A program made the position numbers and the translations under genes. Positions 54,785 through 57,541 of a stretch of DNA of 57,541 bases are shown piece after piece (position 1 is the stretch's first letter; each line of letters begins with the position of its first letter). Under the pieces are notes generated by a model, which was not told where the DNA came from, did no database searches, and worked only from the letters and a program-made list of their open reading frames with translations. The stretch spans positions 1-57,541 of the forward strand of contig JAEUPH010000292.1 of NCBI GenBank assembly GCA_016790395.1, given 5' to 3'. This stretch comes from Rubrivivax sp. Its GTDB lineage: Bacteria; Pseudomonadota; Gammaproteobacteria; Burkholderiales; Burkholderiaceae_C.

Positions 54785-55729
54785 ATGTCGCAAGCCCTCC
54801 ACCCCATGCTCAACATCGCCATCAAGGCGGCACGCGGCGCCGGCGCCATCATCAACCGCGCCGCGCTGGACCTGGAAGTGCTGAAGGTGGGCAGCAAGGG
54901 CCCCAACGACTACGTCAGCGAGGTCGACCGCGCCGCCGAGGCCTCGATCATCGAGACCCTGCTGGATGCCTACCCCGGCCACGGCATCCTGGCCGAAGAG
55001 AGCGGCCGCGAGCACGGCGCCAAGGACAGCGACTTCGTCTGGATCATCGACCCGCTGGACGGCACCACCAACTTCCTGCACGGCTTTCCCGTCTACGCGG
55101 TGAGCATCGCGCTCGCCTTCCGCGGCCAGGTGCAGCAGGCCGTGGTCTACGACCCCACGCGCAACGACCTCTTCTTCGCCAGCAAGGGCCGCGGTGCGTT
55201 CCTCAATGACCGCCGGCTGCGCGTGTCCAAGCGCACGCGCCTGTCGGACGCCCTCATCGGCACCGGCTTTCCCTTCCGCAAGGGCGACAACTTCAAGCGT
55301 TACGTGAAGATGTTCGAGGAGGTGATGCAGAGCTGCGCCGGGCTGCGCCGCCCTGGCGCCGCCGCGCTCGACCTCTGCTACGTGGCCGCCGGCCACTACG
55401 ACGGCTTCTTCGAGACCGGCCTGCAGCCCTGGGACGCCGCCGCCGGCTCGCTGATGATCACGGAAGCCGGTGGTCTGATCGGCAACTTCACCGGCGAGAG
55501 CGACTACCTCTTCCAGCGCGAAGTGGTGGCCGGCAACCCCAAGGTCTACGGCCAGCTGGTGCAGATCCTGGCGCCCTACACGCGTGTCATCAAGGACGAG
55601 CCGGCGGCCGCGCCGGTGGCGGCCGCCGAGGCCACCGAGGCCTTCATCGCCCAAGCCACGCCGGCCGCGGCGAAGAAGGCACCGACCCGCATCCGCAAGG
55701 CGGTGCCCGGCGACGACGCGCCGATGTAA
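54785..55729 (+). CDS. suhB: Inositol-1-monophosphatase family protein SuhB
   Basis: 314 aa. Metal site: [11 protein letters not shown] and [20 protein letters not shown]; the late motif is [20 protein letters not shown]. coli SuhB also serves in rRNA antitermination complexes. The C-terminal 50 residues (after about 265) are an Ala/Pro/Lys tail beyond the usual end. It is convergent with the DyP-CDGSH gene. Confidence 0.94.
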   Translation: MSQALHPMLNIAIKAARGAGAIINRAALDLEVLKVGSKGPNDYVSEVDRAAEASIIETLLDAYPGHGILAEESGREHGAKDSDFVWIIDPLDGTTNFLHGFPVYAVSIALAFRGQVQQAVVYDPTRNDLFFASKGRGAFLNDRRLRVSKRTRLSDALIGTGFPFRKGDNFKRYVKMFEEVMQSCAGLRRPGAAALDLCYVAAGHYDGFFETGLQPWDAAAGSLMITEAGGLIGNFTGESDYLFQREVVAGNPKVYGQLVQILAPYTRVIKDEPAAAPVAAAEATEAFIAQATPAAAKKAPTRIRKAVPGDDAPM

Positions 55730-55735
55730 GGCGGC

Positions 55736-57034
55736 TCACTCCGGCGCGCAGAAGCCCACGCGGGCATGCGCGCCGTCGCAGAAGGGCTTGTTGGCCGAGT
55801 GGCCGCAACGGCACAGAGTGGGGCCCTCCACGGTGCCCAGAGACGCACCGTCGGCCGCGCACAGCTCCACGGCACCCTGCACCACCAGCGGCCCGTCGGC
55901 CACGGGTTGCACGATCACCGGCCGTGCGGCGCCGCGCCCCTGTCCCGTGAGCGCCGCGCAGCCACCGGCGGCCACGAAACCGGCGGCGGCATGGCTGCCG
56001 TCGCAGAAGGGCTTGTCGGCCGAACGCCCACAACGGCACAACGCGCCGCGCACCATCGGCACACCGGCAACGACGAAATTGCCCGCCAGCAGCAGCGGGC
56101 CGTGCTCGCGCAGCGTGAGGGTGCTGCGCGCGGGCAAGGGAGCGGCGGGCGCGGCGACCGCGGGCCTGCGCTGCGCGGCGGGCAGCAGCAGCCGGCCGTC
56201 GGCCACCGGCGGCACGAAGTAGTAGGCCCCGGTCTCGGCCTGGCTGTGGCCCAGGAGCGCGTCCTGCAGGCCGTCTTCCAGGCCCACCATGCGCCGCAGC
56301 ATGCGCTCGGGCTTGGACAGGTCGCTGGCGAAGGCGATGAACACCAGGCCGTGGCGGCGCAGGTCGCCCCAGGGCATGGAACGGCGCAGCAGGAAGGCCG
56401 GCGGGTCGAAGTCCTCCTGCTCGGTGCGCTTGATGTGCGCCGTGGGCGGCGCGTCGTCCATCTCCACGTCGCCCTCCAGGGTGCGGCCGATGGTGAGATC
56501 GCGCTCGGCCTGAGGCAACGCGGCAAAGCGCTCGCGGAAGTGCAGCCAGCGCTGCACCAGCGCGAAGCTGCCATGCTCGAAGGGGCCGTCCTCGATGAGG
56601 GCTGCGGCCCAGGCCTCGTCACCCCGAGGGTTGGCCGTGCCGTCCTGGTAGCCGGTGAGGTCGCGCCCCTGGCGGTACGAGAACATCGTCCGCGCCTCGC
56701 TCACGCGAAGATGGGCGGCCAGACGCTGCTTGAGCGCTTCGGCGCGCTGGAACACCTCGCCCGGGCTGGCGCCCAGCGCCAGCGTCCACAGGGCGTGCGG
56801 CGTCGCCGGCAGGGTGTGGCGGCCCTGCTGCAGCCGCTCGAAGGGGCGGTAGCCCGGCACGTGGGCGCCCACGGCGTCGAGCAGCGGCCCTCCCAGGCCC
56901 ACGACGACGCCCTCGGCCACCAGGCCGGGGAGCACAGCCCACAACGCGGCCGCATCGCCCCGCAGGTCCCACTCCAGCGACATGGCGCTGAGAGCGCCTT
57001 CGATGCCGATGGCAGCTTGGTGGGTGCTGGACAT
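55736..57034 (-). CDS. DyP-type heme peroxidase fused to two CDGSH iron-sulfur domains
   Basis: 432 aa, no signal peptide. Residues 1-285 are a DyP peroxidase: G-x-x-D-G motif GYQDGTANP (128-136, catalytic Asp 131), probable proximal His 200 (TAHIKRT) and the distal Arg in [10 protein letters not shown] (217-218). After a Pro/Ala linker come two CDGSH domains: Cys 333, 335, 344 and His 348 ([16 protein letters not shown]), then Cys 408, 410, 419 and His 423 ([16 protein letters not shown]), both with full 3Cys-1His ligands. Heme and labile [2Fe-2S] clusters in one chain suggest a peroxide-linked redox or sensing role; physiological substrate unknown. The gene stands alone, between suhB and mutS. 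Confidence 0.92.
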   Translation of the reverse strand: MSSTHQAAIGIEGALSAMSLEWDLRGDAAALWAVLPGLVAEGVVVGLGGPLLDAVGAHVPGYRPFERLQQGRHTLPATPHALWTLALGASPGEVFQRAEALKQRLAAHLRVSEARTMFSYRQGRDLTGYQDGTANPRGDEAWAAALIEDGPFEHGSFALVQRWLHFRERFAALPQAERDLTIGRTLEGDVEMDDAPPTAHIKRTEQEDFDPPAFLLRRSMPWGDLRRHGLVFIAFASDLSKPERMLRRMVGLEDGLQDALLGHSQAETGAYYFVPPVADGRLLLPAAQRRPAVAAPAAPLPARSTLTLREHGPLLLAGNFVVAGVPMVRGALCRCGRSADKPFCDGSHAAAGFVAAGGCAALTGQGRGAARPVIVQPVADGPLVVQGAVELCAADGASLGTVEGPTLCRCGHSANKPFCDGAHARVGFCAPE

Positions 57035-57127
57035 GCTGGTGGCCTTGCGAAGAGACGATGGCGCAGTGTACGAAGGCCCGGGCCGCCGACCCTGGACAAT
57101 GCGGCCCGCAGCGCCCCGCCCGCCCCG

Positions 57128-57541
57128 ATGACCACGCCCTCCTCAGCCACCGACACCGCCCTCGCCGGCCACACGCCGATGATGCAGCAGTACCTGCGCA
57201 TCAAGGCCCTGCACCCCGACACGCTCGTCTTCTACCGGATGGGCGACTTCTACGAACTCTTCTTCGACGACGCGCGCAAGGCCAACCGCCTGCTGGACAT
57301 CACGCTCACGCAGCGCGGCCAGAGCAACGGCGAGCCGGTGGTGATGGCCGGCGTGCCCGTGCATTCGGTGGAAAGCTACCTCTCACGCCTGATCAAGCTG
57401 GGCGAGGCGGTGGCCGTGGCCGAGCAGGTGGGCGACGTGGCCACCGCCAAGGGGCCGGTGGAGCGCAAGGTGGTGCGCGTGGTCACGCCGGGCACGGTGA
57501 CCGACAGCGCGCTGATGGCCGAGCGCGCCGACACGCTGCTG
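57128..57541 (+). CDS. mutS: DNA mismatch repair protein MutS, N-terminal part
   Basis: First 138 codons; the gene continues beyond the window. The mismatch-binding domain I is present with [20 protein letters not shown] and [17 protein letters not shown], which includes the Phe-x-Glu wedge (FYELF). It is divergent from the DyP gene with about 90 bp between starts. Confidence 0.96.
   Translation, partial: MTTPSSATDTALAGHTPMMQQYLRIKALHPDTLVFYRMGDFYELFFDDARKANRLLDITLTQRGQSNGEPVVMAGVPVHSVESYLSRLIKLGEAVAVAEQVGDVATAKGPVERKVVRVVTPGTVTDSALMAERADTLL

Overview
The window is chromosomal DNA from a GC-rich betaproteobacterium, most likely of the order Burkholderiales. Evidence: the block pnp / quinone oxidoreductase / tpiA / secG / tRNA-Leu / nuoABCD; an isc operon led by iscR; zapA followed by a 6S RNA gene; rpsU next to yqeY; pmbA / yjgA / mog; and an intracellular PHB depolymerase. 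Genus is not resolved (a Leptothrix/Rubrivivax/Methylibium-like member is a guess). I see no phage, transposase, integron or CRISPR array; genes are tightly packed with short overlaps.

Layout. 1-6.9 kb (minus): start of nuoD, nuoC, nuoB, nuoA, tRNA-Leu(GAG), secG, tpiA, a quinone oxidoreductase, pnp and rpsO. 7.0-9.4 kb: an amino-acid-type binding protein and an aminotransferase. 9.5-11 kb: hsp20 and tsaD. 11.1-15.9 kb (plus): nitrate-uptake cluster, with an ANTAR antiterminator (NasT), a sigma-54 promoter with an antiterminator leader, the three ABC transporter genes and a repeated GAF protein. 16-23 kb: an orphan binding protein and the isc operon (iscR-S-U-A, a GNAT gene, hscB, hscA, fdx). 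23-29 kb: a protein tyrosine phosphatase, uvrB, an aromatic aminotransferase and phaZ. 28.5-32 kb: rnfB-like, nth, a ZapB-like gene, zapA, 6S RNA, an EVE protein and a TauE/SafE permease. 32-40.7 kb: nitrate assimilation (degenerate GGDEF gene divergent from nirB-nirD-nasA-ybiB-SUMT). 40.8-45.6 kb: rpsU, yqeY, a small phosphatase-like gene and a TRAP transporter. 45.8-57.5 kb: a kinase-UspA fusion with a phosphoesterase, pmbA, yjgA, mog, a GGDEF-EAL protein, an AhpD-like protein, cysE, trmJ, suhB, a DyP peroxidase fused to two CDGSH domains, and the start of mutS.

How the parts work together. The two nitrate blocks form one pathway: uptake (nrtABC), nitrate to nitrite (nasA), nitrite to ammonium (nirBD), with the uroporphyrinogen methyltransferase feeding siroheme to NirB and Mog contributing to molybdenum cofactor. 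Both blocks have sigma-54-type promoters. The transporter leader can be folded base by base into an ANTAR-type switch: hexaloop hairpin P1, a linker hairpin, hexaloop hairpin P2, and a terminator whose 5' arm overlaps P2. The gene just upstream encodes the matching ANTAR protein, but no NasS sensor gene is adjacent.

The least ordinary items are this leader, the repeated GAF protein in the transporter operon, the DyP-CDGSH-CDGSH fusion, the kinase-UspA fusion overlapping a phosphoesterase gene, the dead-looking GGDEF protein facing nirB, and a GNAT gene inside the isc operon.
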